Positions 1 through 6,130 are shown, counted from the first letter of the stretch. The stretch is 9,028 bases of DNA from Desulfobacteraceae bacterium (GCA_030618925.1 JAUXCK010000083.1:1-9028), one strand, 5' to 3'. Notes: generated from the sequence alone by a model not told the origin. Numbers and translations are program-made.

Positions 1-97
1 ATAACTTGTTGGATTCCGGGTTGACGGCCAGGAGTTCTGTGAGTCTGGCGTCAACCTGGTTTTGTTTTTCTGTCAGATATGTTTTTAAGTCTAACAT
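1..97 (-). CDS. ispA: Polyprenyl (farnesyl/geranyl) diphosphate synthase, N-terminus only
   Basis: Only the first 32 codons lie in the window; the gene runs off the left edge. The peptide starts MLDLKTYLTEKQNQVDARL, which resembles the helical N-terminus of short-chain trans-prenyl synthases. These cytosolic enzymes condense isopentenyl diphosphate with allylic diphosphates to make the isoprenoid precursors of quinones and lipid carriers. The catalytic DDxxD motifs would lie outside the window, so the call depends mainly on context: xseA-xseB-ispA(-dxs) is a very common gene order. The ATG at 97 is 40 nt after the xseB stop. An in-frame TAA five codons upstream limits any extension. No convincing Shine-Dalgarno sequence is visible, so translation may depend on the upstream gene. 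Confidence 0.72.
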   Translation of the reverse strand, partial: MLDLKTYLTEKQNQVDARLTELLAVNPESNKL

Positions 98-137
98 GGA
101 TAAAAAGTTAATTTAATTGCCGTGTGAGTCATCATTT

Positions 138-377
138 TCAAAAATCGTCCGGGGAATCGTCCATAAACGGCTGCTCAACCTCATTCCCTGCATGATCCTT
201 CAAGAGGAGGGTTACTTTCTGCTCGATTTTATCCAGTTTCTCGGTGCAGGATTTTGAGAGCTTAACACCTTCCTCGAATTTCTGAAGTGCCTTTTCAAGG
301 GACAATTCACCGGATTCAAGCTCCCCGACTATCTGCTCAAGCTGTTTCATGGACTGTTCAAATGTTTTTTTTGACAT
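138..377 (-). CDS. xseB: Exodeoxyribonuclease VII small subunit
   Basis: The 79-residue protein is the small subunit of exonuclease VII. Several copies of it bind the long helical arm of XseA to form the enzyme that degrades single-stranded DNA to oligonucleotides. The family pattern is clear: an N-terminal TFEQSMKQLEQIV segment, then GELSLEKALQKFEEGVKL at about residues 23-40, in an all-helical protein of typical family length. I chose the ATG at 377 because it opens exactly at the conserved start MSKKTFEQ and has an AAGGA motif upstream. A longer open frame reaches 446 but would add 23 unconserved residues lying inside xseA. The start overlaps the xseA 3' end by 20 nt, which indicates translational coupling. 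The acidic tail (DDSPDDF) is common in the family. Confidence 0.93.
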   Translation of the reverse strand: MSKKTFEQSMKQLEQIVGELESGELSLEKALQKFEEGVKLSKSCTEKLDKIEQKVTLLLKDHAGNEVEQPFMDDSPDDF

Positions 378-1725
378 CAGGTGTTTTTCCTTCCACAATA
401 CAGAACAAAGACCCTTTGGCAAGCAGCACTTCAAGGCCTTCACCAATAGAAACCGTTTCTGCCTCAGATACCACCTTCTGCTCGTGTATTGTACGGGTAA
501 TGCTATAGCCCCGTTTTAGAATTGATGCTGGATCCAGTGCACGGAGTCTGGCATGCAGTTTCTGGGTCTCATATTCTTGAGAATTTATATAATTTTTAAA
601 TGATTTAAATATATTATCATAGTTTTGTTTAAGTATTAGCTTTGATTCTGAGAGGGTGCGTAAAGGGCTCTCACTAGATAATTTTTCTCTGAGACGTCTC
701 AGATGGGTTTGATTTTTTTGGCTCTCCTGAGAAAAAAGCAGAATCAGTTTAGTCAAAAGATCATCTGATTTTAATCGAAGATCCTGAATTTTTTTTATGG
801 GATCCGTCATTTGCCCTGACACTCTTTCCAGCAGAAACCTGGCTTGATTCAAAACCTGGGCCATGTTGTTTTTGAGCTGCAGGGTCAGTGTATTGCATGT
901 TTTTTTTAGATGATGCCTGTTGGGTACAACAAGTTCAGCTGCTGCAGATGGGGTTGATGCCCTTGAATCCGCCACAAAATCAGAGATGGTAAAATCTGTT
1001 TCATGACCCACGGCAGAGATGATGGGTATGGCTAATGAATAGATCGCCCGCGCAACATTTTCTGAATTAAACGGTTGGAGATCCTCCAGTGATCCACCGC
1101 CTCTTGCGAGGATAGCGACATCAGACCCGCCTCTTGAATTTAACATTGAAAGGGCATCCACAATATCACCGGCTGCCCGGTTTCCTTGAACGCTTACTGG
1201 TATGACTTCAAGATGAACATTGGGGAAACGCCGGTATATAATTTGAATGATATCATGAACAACAGCGCCGGTGGGTGAGGTAATAATGCTGATTTTTTGG
1301 GGGAGAAGCGGCAGGGGCTTTTTGATAGCATCATCAAACAGGCCTTCTTGAGCGAGTTTTGTCTTGAGTTGGTCAAAGGCAACCTGCAATGCACCGACGC
1401 CCTTGGGATCCAGGTGCTCCAGGATAATCTGATAGGTCCCCCGGGGTTCATAAACACTTAGCCTGCCGAGGCCTGTGATCTGCATTCCATTTTCAGGTTC
1501 AAACAGGAGTCGTTTGTTTTGCCCCTTGAACATGACCCCCCGGATTTGAGCGTGTTTGTCCTTGAGGGTGAAATAAAAATGGCCTGAAGCCGGTCTGCTG
1601 AAATTGGATATTTCACCAGTAATCCATATGATTGGGAAGCTTTCTTCAAGAAGAGTTTTAACTTCAGCCGTAAGTTGGGTGATGGTATAGAGGGTGTGCT
1701 TTATGGATGTGTCGATTGGTTTCAC
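358..1725 (-). CDS. xseA: Exodeoxyribonuclease VII large subunit
   Basis: The 455-residue protein is the catalytic subunit of exonuclease VII, used in mismatch repair and clearance of single-stranded DNA. An N-terminal OB-fold DNA-binding domain spans roughly residues 14-110 (WITGEISNFSRPASGHFYF). The nuclease domain follows, with the hallmark motifs RGGGSLEDLQPFNSENVARA (208-227) and SAVGHETDFTISDFVADSRA (237-256) and then STPSAAAEL. Residues about 275-395 form the long helical arm that binds XseB, and the C-terminal RGYSITR segment (405-411) is also typical. The start is GTG at 1725. An in-frame TAA lies four codons upstream and no ATG occurs in frame near the N-terminus, so GTG is essentially forced. 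An out-of-frame ATG-TGA overlaps this GTG, and the Shine-Dalgarno sequence is weak. It is first in the xseA-xseB-ispA string. Confidence 0.95.
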   Translation of the reverse strand: MKPIDTSIKHTLYTITQLTAEVKTLLEESFPIIWITGEISNFSRPASGHFYFTLKDKHAQIRGVMFKGQNKRLLFEPENGMQITGLGRLSVYEPRGTYQIILEHLDPKGVGALQVAFDQLKTKLAQEGLFDDAIKKPLPLLPQKISIITSPTGAVVHDIIQIIYRRFPNVHLEVIPVSVQGNRAAGDIVDALSMLNSRGGSDVAILARGGGSLEDLQPFNSENVARAIYSLAIPIISAVGHETDFTISDFVADSRASTPSAAAELVVPNRHHLKKTCNTLTLQLKNNMAQVLNQARFLLERVSGQMTDPIKKIQDLRLKSDDLLTKLILLFSQESQKNQTHLRRLREKLSSESPLRTLSESKLILKQNYDNIFKSFKNYINSQEYETQKLHARLRALDPASILKRGYSITRTIHEQKVVSEAETVSIGEGLEVLLAKGSLFCIVEGKTPDVKKNI

Positions 1726-1745
1726 ATGAATGGCTTATTCGGGTT

Positions 1746-1774
1746 CATATAAGGTTAACCACACTAGGGTTCAA
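1746..1774 (-). promoter_or_regulatory. Candidate sigma70 promoter for xseA-xseB-ispA
   Basis: Read on the minus strand, TTGAAC (1774-1769) is followed after 17 bp by TATATG (1751-1746). Each hexamer matches the consensus at four of six positions. Transcription would begin near 1739, leaving a leader of only about 14 nt before the GTG start, consistent with the lack of a strong ribosome binding site. The spacer contains the perfect palindrome GGTTAACC (1753-1760), a possible repressor contact. The match is modest. Confidence 0.33.
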
Positions 1775-1868
1775 CAATTTAAATTCCAACAGAGCTTATC
1801 TATCACAGTTGGTCACTGCATTCAATCTTTAATCATTTTCTGATCTTGGAATCATTCCTCGCCCCATA

Positions 1869-1896
1869 ACGTCCGATAAGATATATTATGTAAACT
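1869..1896 (+). other. dif: dif-like XerC/XerD recombination site
   Basis: The 28 bp divide into a left arm ACGTCCGATAA (1869-1879), a centre GATATA (1880-1885) and a right arm TTATGTAAACT (1886-1896). This is the 11-6-11 layout of chromosomal dif sites, where XerC and XerD resolve chromosome dimers at the division septum under FtsK control. From memory, the right (XerD) arm is identical to that of Bacillus subtilis dif and differs from Escherichia coli dif (TTATGTTAAAT) at two positions. The left arm matches the B. subtilis arm at 8 of 11, with the better-conserved inner end (ATAA) and the more variable outer part expected of XerC arms. The inner ATAA/TTAT inverted symmetry is present. It lies between genes, as expected. 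The family comparison is from recollection, not a search. Confidence 0.82.
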
Positions 1897-1992
1897 TTTT
1901 AAAATCCTGTTCAGATCGCGTCGAAGCATAGCCCTGTTCCGGGCAGTTTAAAAAAATTTCAAGCCCCCTATTAAAACATTAGGTTTGGTAGC

Positions 1993-2016
1993 ATAAAGAC
2001 AGGTAAAATAAAGACA
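1993..2016. repeat. Short direct repeat ATAAAGACA x2
   Basis: Two exact copies of ATAAAGACA start 15 bp apart (1993 and 2008), shortly downstream of the minus-strand hypothetical gene. The function is unknown, and two copies this short could be chance in AT-rich DNA. Confidence 0.4.
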
Positions 2017-2070
2017 TGCGTTATGAAGGCTATTTAGATGTGAAATGTCGAGAAAGGATTTCGGGTGGGG

Positions 2071-2349
2071 TTAAGGTGATTTGGCGTTATATTTTTCAAG
2101 AATATCACGAACAGCCGGCACAATATAGATATTTTCAAGCGGCATGGTACTGAGGCACGACGCAAGTATTTCCATTTTCGTGCGAACAGAGTTGTGTTTG
2201 TCCATAATAAATTGCTGTTTGCCCCTTAAAATACACAAGCCGCTATTGATAGTCATGCCTGAAGCAGGTTTCAAATTTTGTTCTGAAACGGCAATATCCA
2301 GTTTTTCTGCCAGTTCGATCAACTGCTGATACAGGTGTTCGGTTTTCAT
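2071..2349 (-). CDS. Conserved-looking hypothetical protein, 92 residues
   Basis: I do not recognise a named family. The 92-residue protein has no signal peptide or membrane segment and looks like a small, soluble, mixed alpha/beta protein. It has an N-terminal helix (HLYQQLIELAEKLDIAV, 5-21). A central part, SGLCILRGKQQFIMDKHNS (36-54), reads like two strands. It ends in a helical section (TKMEILASCLSTM) and a VPAVRDILEKY terminus. The pattern of a strand, then MDKH, then a helix and a VPAVR..LE tail resembles small uncharacterised proteins I associate with deltaproteobacteria, but I cannot name one. The ATG at 2349 is chosen because a good Shine-Dalgarno GAGGTGA precedes it at proper spacing. 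An upstream in-frame ATG at 2379 would add MRSHRRGEFI and lacks such a site. It probably shares a transcript with the small frame at 2357-2446. Confidence 0.75.
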   Translation of the reverse strand: MKTEHLYQQLIELAEKLDIAVSEQNLKPASGMTINSGLCILRGKQQFIMDKHNSVRTKMEILASCLSTMPLENIYIVPAVRDILEKYNAKSP

Positions 2350-2356
2350 GATGAAT

Positions 2357-2446
2357 TCACCTCGCCGATGAGATCGCATGCCCTCGCCGAGAGAGATCTA
2401 TGCGGACCTGTTCGTATTCTTTTCGCTTGGCTTCATCCTTTAACAT
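2357..2446 (-). CDS. Possible 29-residue leader or small protein
   Basis: The ATG at 2446 opens a 29-codon frame, MLKDEAKRKEYEQVRIDLSR followed by RGHAISSAR. It is rich in charged residues and reads like real protein, namely a short amphipathic helix. Its TGA stop is embedded in the GAGGTGA ribosome binding site of the 92-residue gene, leaving 7 nt between stop and next ATG. That is typical of translational coupling. A near-consensus promoter ends about 25 nt upstream of the ATG, so this would be the first frame on the transcript. Against it, the only upstream Shine-Dalgarno hint is AGG within ACAGG. It could instead be the shifted remnant of an N-terminal extension of the next gene. No function is proposed. 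Confidence 0.4.
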   Translation of the reverse strand: MLKDEAKRKEYEQVRIDLSRRGHAISSAR

Positions 2447-2470
2447 GATAAAGGGCCTGTCATCGTTTTT

Positions 2471-2499
2471 AATATATCGGTTTTAAAAAAAAATGTAAA
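2471..2499 (-). promoter_or_regulatory. Sigma70-type promoter for the hypothetical gene pair
   Basis: On the minus strand, TTTACA (2499-2494) is separated by exactly 17 bp from TATATT (2476-2471). Each hexamer matches the consensus at five of six positions. The spacer contains a run of nine T residues. Transcription would start near 2464, just before the small frame at 2446. This is the best promoter match in the window. Confidence 0.55.
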
Positions 2500-2504
2500 A
2501 TAAT

Positions 2505-2532
2505 TAAATCCCGCACATAAAATCCCGGACAT
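2505..2532. repeat. Tandem 14-bp direct repeat upstream of promoter
   Basis: Two adjacent 14-bp units, TAAATCCCGCACAT (2505-2518) and AAAATCCCGGACAT (2519-2532), agree at 12 of 14 positions. They lie immediately upstream of the -35 element at 2494-2499 of the minus-strand promoter, and between divergent genes. This is a natural position for a regulator binding as a tandem dimer. No regulator is identified. Confidence 0.5.
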
Positions 2533-2710
2533 ATCTTGAAAATCACATCAAGTGTGTTATTATTAGTGTGTTGGCACAAAATGGTTGATCGCGCTTTATA
2601 CTGCGTCGCTTCTCTTGATCATCTGACTGCCCGAAAGTTTATCAGAAATCACCATAAATTAATTAACATACTGAAAAAATTAAATAAAACATATAAAATA
2701 GGAGAAAAAA

Positions 2711-3418
2711 ATGCAGCAATCCATATCGATCAAACAAGAACAGGCCCAGGTGATGGTCAACAGCTTTATTCGAAGCGTTTACAACTGGATGGCCTTTGGC
2801 CTGGCCCTGACCGGTTTTGTGGCATATTTTGTTGCAAACACCGAATCCTTGAGAAATCTGATCCTTGGCAACCAGCTTATTTTTTTTGGTTTGATTATCG
2901 GGGAACTCGTGCTTGTTTTTTCAATTAGCGCAAGAATGTCCAAAATGAAGGCATCAACCGCAACAGCCATGTTTGTTCTCTACGCAGCAATGAATGGCGC
3001 GACCCTTTCGGTGCTGTTGCTTGTGTATACCATGACCTCCATTGCATCGACTTTTTTCATTTGCGCCGGGACCTTTGCCGCCTGCAGTATTTTCGGCATG
3101 GTGACCAAGAGGGATCTCACCGGACTCGGGCAATTCATGATCATGGGGTTTTTTGGAATTTTAATCGCAACGATTGTTAATATTTTTATCGGCAGTCATG
3201 GACTGCACATGATGATCAGCTATCTGGGGGTCTTTATTTTTATTGGTTTGACAGCCTATGACACACAGCAGCTGAAGCGCATGGCCCTCACACAACCCGC
3301 CGATCTTGACCCGGGTGTCGCCAGAAAAGGGGCCATATTGGGGGCCCTCAAACTCTATCTTGATTTTATTCTGATGTTTCAGTTTTTGTTGGCGATATTT
3401 GGCGGAAGCAGGGATTAA
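2711..3418 (+). CDS. Bax inhibitor-1 family membrane protein (YccA/YbhL/YetJ-like)
   Basis: The 235-residue inner-membrane protein belongs to the BI-1/TMBIM family. The best-studied bacterial member, B. subtilis YetJ, is a pH-sensitive calcium leak channel, and E. coli YccA modulates FtsH. Seven hydrophobic segments are visible at about 24-44, 54-74, 83-105, 109-130, 140-161, 165-182 and 210-230, after a soluble N-terminus. The family marks are present: YDTQQ (183-187), and a second acidic residue in LYLDFI (Asp218). Asp184 and Asp218 would be the pair corresponding to the YetJ di-aspartyl sensor. Length is typical. The start has an ideal AGGAG (2700-2704) six bases upstream. It stands alone, convergent with glmM with only 6 nt between the two stops. 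The cellular role in this organism cannot be deduced from context. Confidence 0.92.
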   Translation: MQQSISIKQEQAQVMVNSFIRSVYNWMAFGLALTGFVAYFVANTESLRNLILGNQLIFFGLIIGELVLVFSISARMSKMKASTATAMFVLYAAMNGATLSVLLLVYTMTSIASTFFICAGTFAACSIFGMVTKRDLTGLGQFMIMGFFGILIATIVNIFIGSHGLHMMISYLGVFIFIGLTAYDTQQLKRMALTQPADLDPGVARKGAILGALKLYLDFILMFQFLLAIFGGSRD

Positions 3419-3440
3419 ACCAATCTAACCCAGTTTTTTC
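3411..3440 (+). terminator. Weak candidate terminator after the BI-1 gene
   Basis: An imperfect hairpin pairs GGGATTA (3411-3417, one bulged A) with TAACCC (3426-3431) around an 8-nt loop, followed closely by a run of T residues in the plus sense. It overlaps both convergent stop codons, so it would end BI-1 transcription inside the glmM 3' end. There is no matching T run in the minus direction. Confidence 0.35.
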
Positions 3441-4777
3441 TTGATGACATCTGCAATGTCTCTGCAATATGCCTTTGTTTCATCAATTGACGGCCCTTCT
3501 ACCATGACCCGGCACATGGGCTGGGTCCCGGAATAACGAACCAGCACCCTCCCCTTGCTGCCCAGTTTTTCTTCAACATTCTGTATGATGTCCGTGATCT
3601 CAGAAACCGTATGGATATCCGGTTTTGACTCAACATCGACATTGATGAGTTCCTGGGGAAAAACATCCATCACCCTGATGAGTTCTGACAAGGGTTTAGA
3701 CGCCAGCAACATTGCTTCCAGGAGACGCAGGGCCGCAAGCAGACCGTCACCGGTTGTGTGATGATCCAGGAAAATGATATGCCCTGAATCTTCTCCGCCG
3801 ATAATCGCATGGTGTGACACCATTTCCGCCATCACATGCCGGTCGCCCACGCGGGTTGTTAAATGAAGGATATCCATTTTCTTCATGGCCATTCCCAGCC
3901 CAAGGTTGCTCATCACGGTGCTGACCATAATGTTGTTTTTCAGCATCCCCCGGGTCTTTAACATCCTGGCACACACGGCAAGGATCTGATCCCCTGTTAT
4001 TTTTCTCCCTGTTTCATCGACCGCGATCAACCGATCGCCGTCTCCATCAAAGGCAAGACCAATATCCGCCTTTTCTCTGCGAACTGTTTCCGCTAGAATC
4101 TCAGGGTATTGTGATCCGCAGTGGTCGTTGATATTTTTACCGTCAGGTTCTGCAAAAAGCGTTAGCAGTTCCGCTCCGAGATCCTGAAAAATCATTGGTG
4201 CAACCCGATAGGTTGCCCCGTTGGCGCAGTCAATGACAATTTTGAGGTTTTTCAAAGAAAACCCTTCAGGAAGGGTGTTTTTAAGAAAATTGATATAGCT
4301 CTCACTGGCTTCTGGAATAGAGTGAACCCTGCCTGTTTCCTGTATCCCTTTGCTTATATTTATATTCTGTTCGTCAACAATCATGTTTTGGAATTTTTTT
4401 TCGGTTTGTTCTGAAAGTTTAAACCCGTCCTGGTTAAAGAGTTTGATGCCATTATCAAAAAATGGATTATGGGAAGCTGAAATAACGATGCCTGCAGAAG
4501 CCCCGTGCATGGCTGTGAGACATGCAATCCCCGGTGTCGGCAGAATACCGGTCAGACAGGCATCTACTCCCGCAGAGGCGATGCCGGAGATCAGGGCATG
4601 TTCCAGCATGGTTCCTGAAATGCGGGTGTCTTTGCCGATGATAATTTTTTGGTTTTTTGTGGATGCGTCACAAAAAAGAGCTGCAGCTGCCCGCCCTACC
4701 CTCAGGGCCATTTCAGATGTTATGGGGTATTCGTTGGCCAATCCCCTTATGCCGTCTGTACCGAAAAGTTCTTCCAT
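3425..4777 (-). CDS. glmM: Phosphoglucosamine mutase
   Basis: The 450-residue cytosolic enzyme converts glucosamine-6-phosphate to glucosamine-1-phosphate, feeding UDP-GlcNAc for peptidoglycan and lipopolysaccharide. All four alpha-D-phosphohexomutase signatures are present. These are the N-terminal FGTDGIRG, the phosphoserine loop ISASHNP (catalytic Ser102), the metal loop DGDGDR (244-249) and the sugar loop GEDSGH (328-333). The C-terminal phosphate loop reads RYSGTQP (414-420), with Gln where most family members carry Glu (SGTEP). The short DGIRG start and overall length fit GlmM better than ManB or Pgm. The ATG at 4777 has a strong GGGGAGG site just upstream, abutting the stop of the preceding gene. 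The two are 12 nt apart and surely cotranscribed. An autophosphorylation-type activation on Ser102 is known for GlmM. Confidence 0.95.
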   Translation of the reverse strand: MEELFGTDGIRGLANEYPITSEMALRVGRAAAALFCDASTKNQKIIIGKDTRISGTMLEHALISGIASAGVDACLTGILPTPGIACLTAMHGASAGIVISASHNPFFDNGIKLFNQDGFKLSEQTEKKFQNMIVDEQNINISKGIQETGRVHSIPEASESYINFLKNTLPEGFSLKNLKIVIDCANGATYRVAPMIFQDLGAELLTLFAEPDGKNINDHCGSQYPEILAETVRREKADIGLAFDGDGDRLIAVDETGRKITGDQILAVCARMLKTRGMLKNNIMVSTVMSNLGLGMAMKKMDILHLTTRVGDRHVMAEMVSHHAIIGGEDSGHIIFLDHHTTGDGLLAALRLLEAMLLASKPLSELIRVMDVFPQELINVDVESKPDIHTVSEITDIIQNVEEKLGSKGRVLVRYSGTQPMCRVMVEGPSIDETKAYCRDIADVIKKKLG

Positions 4778-4789
4778 GCAACCTCCCCT

Positions 4790-6010
4790 TTAGCGGTTGG
4801 TTCCAAACACAGGGATTTTTTTGATAATTTCAGCCAGTCCTTGATCCACGATGCCTTGAAGCCATGAGATGCCGGCTTTTGTATCCGCTTTGCCAAGGTC
4901 TTTGATCACAATCAGATAATCGTTGGTATTGGCGTTAATTTTTTTATCAATTGTGTCGAGAAAGGCATTTCTAATCTCCTTGTTTCCTTGAAATTCATTT
5001 ATGTTGGCCAATGTATTTTCTAGTTCTGAAAAATTATCATACAAAGCTTTGCTTTTTTCATCTAATTTACCAGAATCATACATTTTTTCAGATAATTTTT
5101 TTAATTGTTTGATTCTTTCATGTATCCCTGCATCAAGGGTGTCAATCAAACCGGTCAAGAGGGTCTGGGGAAAATCATTTGAAATGAATTGTGACCGGAC
5201 ATGCATATACCACTGCATGAGTGCACCCATATTCAGGATATAAACGAGATTGTTGATCACAACTCTTTTTACGTTTTGAACCATTCCCGGTGAATAGGGA
5301 ATATTGATTCCTTTCCGGCCCCCTTCCAGGATCAATCGTCCCGGTCTCAGTTCATCTTTTCTGTTAATGGTACCTGCAGCAGTGATCGTGCCAAAAGCCA
5401 GTCTGCAGGGTCCCACGAGCCCCCCCTGCCCTCCCAGAAAGATCGGCGCCTGATTCAGCATCACACCATGGGGGACGTCTCCCATCATCGATGGGGTGGC
5501 CTTGTCCTGGTTTGGTGTAAAATTGAAATGAATAAAGGCGCTTCCGACTTCACTATGGTTTTTCCGCCCCGTTCCCCCGGCCATAAAACAATCGCAGAAA
5601 TTAATCAGGCTGCCCAGGGTGACAAAAGGGAATAGAATCGTCTGTTTCAAGCCGACCGTGTGCGCCACGCTTGCCTGCTCTTCAAGGATCGTCCCCTCAC
5701 GTACCTGTGCCCCGGATCCCATAATCACTTTTTTTAAGAAAACAGCTTGTTTGAAAAATCCGCCTTTTAGCTCGGTTTCCGGTCCGATCAGACAGCTGTC
5801 AATTGTAACAGGGGCTTCATAACCCAGTTTGGCATGATCTAAAATAAGGGTGGATTTCCCGAAGAGCTTGCACCCGGAATAGATAATGGTGCCATGACCT
5901 GAGATCCTGTCCACCTGAACCTCTTCAGCAATATAAACAGTCTCAGGGTTTGGGATGGATACGCCTTTGTCAAGAAGAGCTGCAATTTTTTCCTGGGAGA
6001 AATTTGTCAT
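4790..6010 (-). CDS. GlmU-like left-handed beta-helix protein (putative sugar-phosphate acyltransferase-like)
   Basis: In this 406-residue protein, residues about 25-235 are turn-rich and hexapeptide-like (IGPETELKGG, MGSGAQVREGTILEEQA, GPCRLAFGTITAAGTI). This matches the left-handed parallel beta-helix of the GlmU acetyltransferase half. INFCDCFMAGGTGRKNHSEV (136-155), with GGQGGLVGP (193-201), sits where GlmU has its NIGAGTI-N-Y-D and acceptor-loop region. There is no nucleotidyltransferase motif of the LAAGxGTRM type at the N-terminus. Residues about 260-400 are instead a helical tail without obvious homology. It lies directly upstream of glmM in one operon, which supports a role in amino-sugar metabolism. 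Residue-level catalysis is not established: the usual GlmU catalytic His-Tyr set is not obvious to me. Homologues are, I believe, often annotated loosely as UDP-GlcNAc pyrophosphorylase, which the missing domain argues against. The ATG at 6010 has AAAGGA upstream. Confidence 0.7.
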   Translation of the reverse strand: MTNFSQEKIAALLDKGVSIPNPETVYIAEEVQVDRISGHGTIIYSGCKLFGKSTLILDHAKLGYEAPVTIDSCLIGPETELKGGFFKQAVFLKKVIMGSGAQVREGTILEEQASVAHTVGLKQTILFPFVTLGSLINFCDCFMAGGTGRKNHSEVGSAFIHFNFTPNQDKATPSMMGDVPHGVMLNQAPIFLGGQGGLVGPCRLAFGTITAAGTINRKDELRPGRLILEGGRKGINIPYSPGMVQNVKRVVINNLVYILNMGALMQWYMHVRSQFISNDFPQTLLTGLIDTLDAGIHERIKQLKKLSEKMYDSGKLDEKSKALYDNFSELENTLANINEFQGNKEIRNAFLDTIDKKINANTNDYLIVIKDLGKADTKAGISWLQGIVDQGLAEIIKKIPVFGTNR

Positions 6011-6036
6011 TATGACCCATTCCTTTATTAAAGCTG

Positions 6037-6065
6037 AGAATAATTCCCGTTGATTCCACTGCCAA
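6037..6065 (-). promoter_or_regulatory. Sigma70-type promoter for the glmU-like/glmM operon
   Basis: Read on the minus strand, TTGGCA (6065-6060) and TATTCT (6042-6037) are 17 bp apart, matching the consensus at five and four positions. Predicted transcription starts near 6030, giving a leader of about 20 nt that contains the AAAGGA ribosome binding site. Geometry and distance to the start codon are both good. Confidence 0.5.
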
Positions 6066-6130
6066 TATCAACTATAATAAGAGTGTCTATTAATCAGGGT
6101 TTATTATCAATTAATATCCAAGATATCAAT

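Larger units (their letters stand above)
1726..2070. other. Gene-free interval holding the dif-like site
   Basis: I find no credible coding frame in these 345 bases. They contain the candidate xseA promoter, the 28-bp dif-like site at 1869-1896, and a short GC-rich inverted repeat (GCCC-N6-GGGC, 1931-1944). There is also a 9-bp direct repeat ATAAAGACA at 1993-2001 and 2008-2016. No clear rho-independent terminator for the minus-strand gene ending at 2071 is visible. Confidence 0.7.
2447..2710. other. Divergent intergenic region
   Basis: This AT-rich gap separates the minus-strand hypothetical pair from the BI-1 gene. It holds the minus-strand promoter, the tandem repeat, and a weaker plus-strand promoter candidate: TTGGCA (2571-2576) with TTTATA (2595-2600), 18 bp apart, which would give a leader of about 100 nt. 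An open frame on the plus strand crosses this region from 2536, but it has no ribosome binding site and overlaps the BI-1 gene in another frame, so I treat it as spurious. Confidence 0.5.

Noticed and set aside
138..446. Longer xseB start at 446
   Set aside because: The added 23 residues are unlike the family and lie inside xseA. The ATG at 377 coincides with the conserved N-terminus and has a better-placed purine-rich site.
1869..1896. dif-like site as the edge of an integrated phage or mobile element
   Set aside because: No integrase, phage gene, second dif copy or compositional break flanks the site. A native chromosomal dif is simpler.
1931..1944. GCCC-N6-GGGC inverted repeat as a terminator
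   Set aside because: The stem is only 4 bp and is followed by only three T residues and then A residues on the plus strand, with no T-run on the minus strand. No gene ends appropriately beside it.
2571..2594. Sigma54 promoter suggested by TGGCAC at 2572
   Set aside because: No GC dinucleotide occurs at the required 10-bp spacing after the GG, so the -12 element is missing.
2536..2928. Plus-strand open frame of 130 codons running into the BI-1 gene
   Set aside because: It has no ribosome binding site, its second half is the BI-1 gene read in another frame, and the peptide is low quality (Trp/Cys/His-rich). The BI-1 frame is clearly the real one.
4350..4793. Plus-strand 147-codon open frame opposite glmM
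   Set aside because: It is fully antisense to a well-supported gene with all motifs intact, and the peptide reads as an antisense shadow.
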